Notes under the pieces: generated by a model
What the model was told of the DNA's origin: nothing
The model's input: the letters and a program-made list of their open reading frames with translations, nothing else
The model's database searches: none
Program-made: the position numbers and the translations under genes
Shown here: positions 63,600 through 64,000 of the stretch, piece by piece
How positions within the stretch are numbered: the stretch's first letter is position 1
Layout of the letters: the number at the start of each line of letters is the position of its first letter
Assembly (NCBI GenBank): GCA_024195265.1
Contig: JAJLRJ010000008.1
Location: forward strand, 24,491,932 to 24,555,931
Origin: Dendrophyllia cribrosa
Taxonomy: Eukaryota; Cnidaria; Anthozoa; Scleractinia; Dendrophylliidae
Reading direction: 5' to 3'
DNA: 64,000 bases

Positions 63600-63700
63600 G
63601 AAGGGAGGGGGTACTCCTCGGAATTTTTAGCCCTATCTCAGACCAAACTACTACATTTTCAATACTGCTTAGTTTTTTTTATTTTCTTATCTAAATCTGC
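63600..63700 (+). mobile_element. Truncated poly-G-ended hAT-like fragment
   Basis: GAGGGGGTACTCCTCGGAAT, followed by CCCTATCTCAGACC, matches the left part of 30213-30667. The right end is not seen. Confidence 0.5.
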
Positions 63701-63768
63701 ACGTCACGTAATGAATGTCTGCGAAAAAAAATTTTGATTTCAGCAAAACGTGATTTTGTTATGATTTT

Positions 63769-63954
63769 TTAAAGTCTTCGAAATCCTATTTTTTTACGGT
63801 TGACCCGCCCCGCTGATAAGAATGGCAACGGGCTCATAATAAGCCCACGAGTCAGATCAGTCTGTGACATAGGATCAGGAATCTCATGCATAGAAATATT
63901 CTTCTCGGGGTCAGATATGTTGTTACAGCGCGCTGCGACACATCTTTCAGGCAT
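63769..63954 (-). pseudogene. THAP-type zinc-finger N-terminus (partial)
   Basis: The frame begins MPERCVAARCNNISDPEKNI and then SMHEIPDP, matching the start of THAP DNA-binding domains: Cys-x4-Cys near the N-terminus, then a conserved H-x-x-P. THAP domains need a later Cys-x2-His pair, which is missing before the stop (TAA), so the gene is truncated here or the rest is in another exon. THAP domains occur in host regulators and in P-element-like transposases; in this setting a transposon relic is plausible. Confidence 0.45.
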
Positions 63955-64000
63955 TTTTGGCGAGAATAAAAAAATGTCCGCTTATTTACAAGTGAGATGG

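Overview
This window looks like AT-rich nuclear DNA of a cnidarian, most likely an anthozoan such as a stony coral (inferred from gene style and repeat content; no search was run). Genes are split into short exons with GT/AG introns. Most of the rest is nested transposon debris: foldback MITEs, TTAA-flanked elements, elements with poly-G termini and L1-like LINEs. I see no bacterial operon structure, CRISPR array, rRNA or tRNA.

Two multi-exon genes can be reconstructed, both on the minus strand. Gene 1 (1792-13251, its 5' exon perhaps further right) encodes an extracellular collagen-like protein. A Cys-containing N-terminal segment is followed by Gly-X-Y exons (two are exactly 54 bp), a short Cys linker, and a large terminal exon with seven EAR (EPTP) repeats, enough for a seven-bladed beta-propeller. 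The terminal exon has a one-base frame break near 2437. Gene 2 (32102-62490, 5' end outside the window) encodes a major facilitator transporter of the SVOP (synaptic vesicle 2-related) family. All 15 visible exons join in phase, and the protein ends just after the family ETKGR motif.

Layout: 1-1.8 kb non-coding with a diverged tandem duplication; 1.8-13.3 kb collagen/EAR gene with MITE-rich introns; 13.7-21.2 kb decayed L1-like LINE whose ORF1 is split by a 1.79-kb foldback element with a 14-bp target duplication; 21-28 kb non-coding with MITEs; 28.2-28.6 kb possible first exon; 29-34 kb foldbacks, a hAT-like MITE and a ~110-bp tandem array; 32-62.5 kb SVOP-like gene, whose introns hold most of the other elements, including a 3.3-kb and a 4.6-kb TA-flanked nest and an intact LINE RT ORF (58917-61478); 62.5-64 kb a 5-bp-TSD element and a THAP-like zinc-finger fragment.

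The two host genes are not obviously linked in function: one product is secreted or matrix, the other a vesicle or plasma membrane transporter. The most unusual content is the transposon biology: at least eight TTAA-flanked elements of several families, hAT-like elements whose inverted termini are variable poly-G/poly-C tracts with exact 8-bp duplications, and the tandem-repeat foldback with a LINE-like 14-bp duplication.
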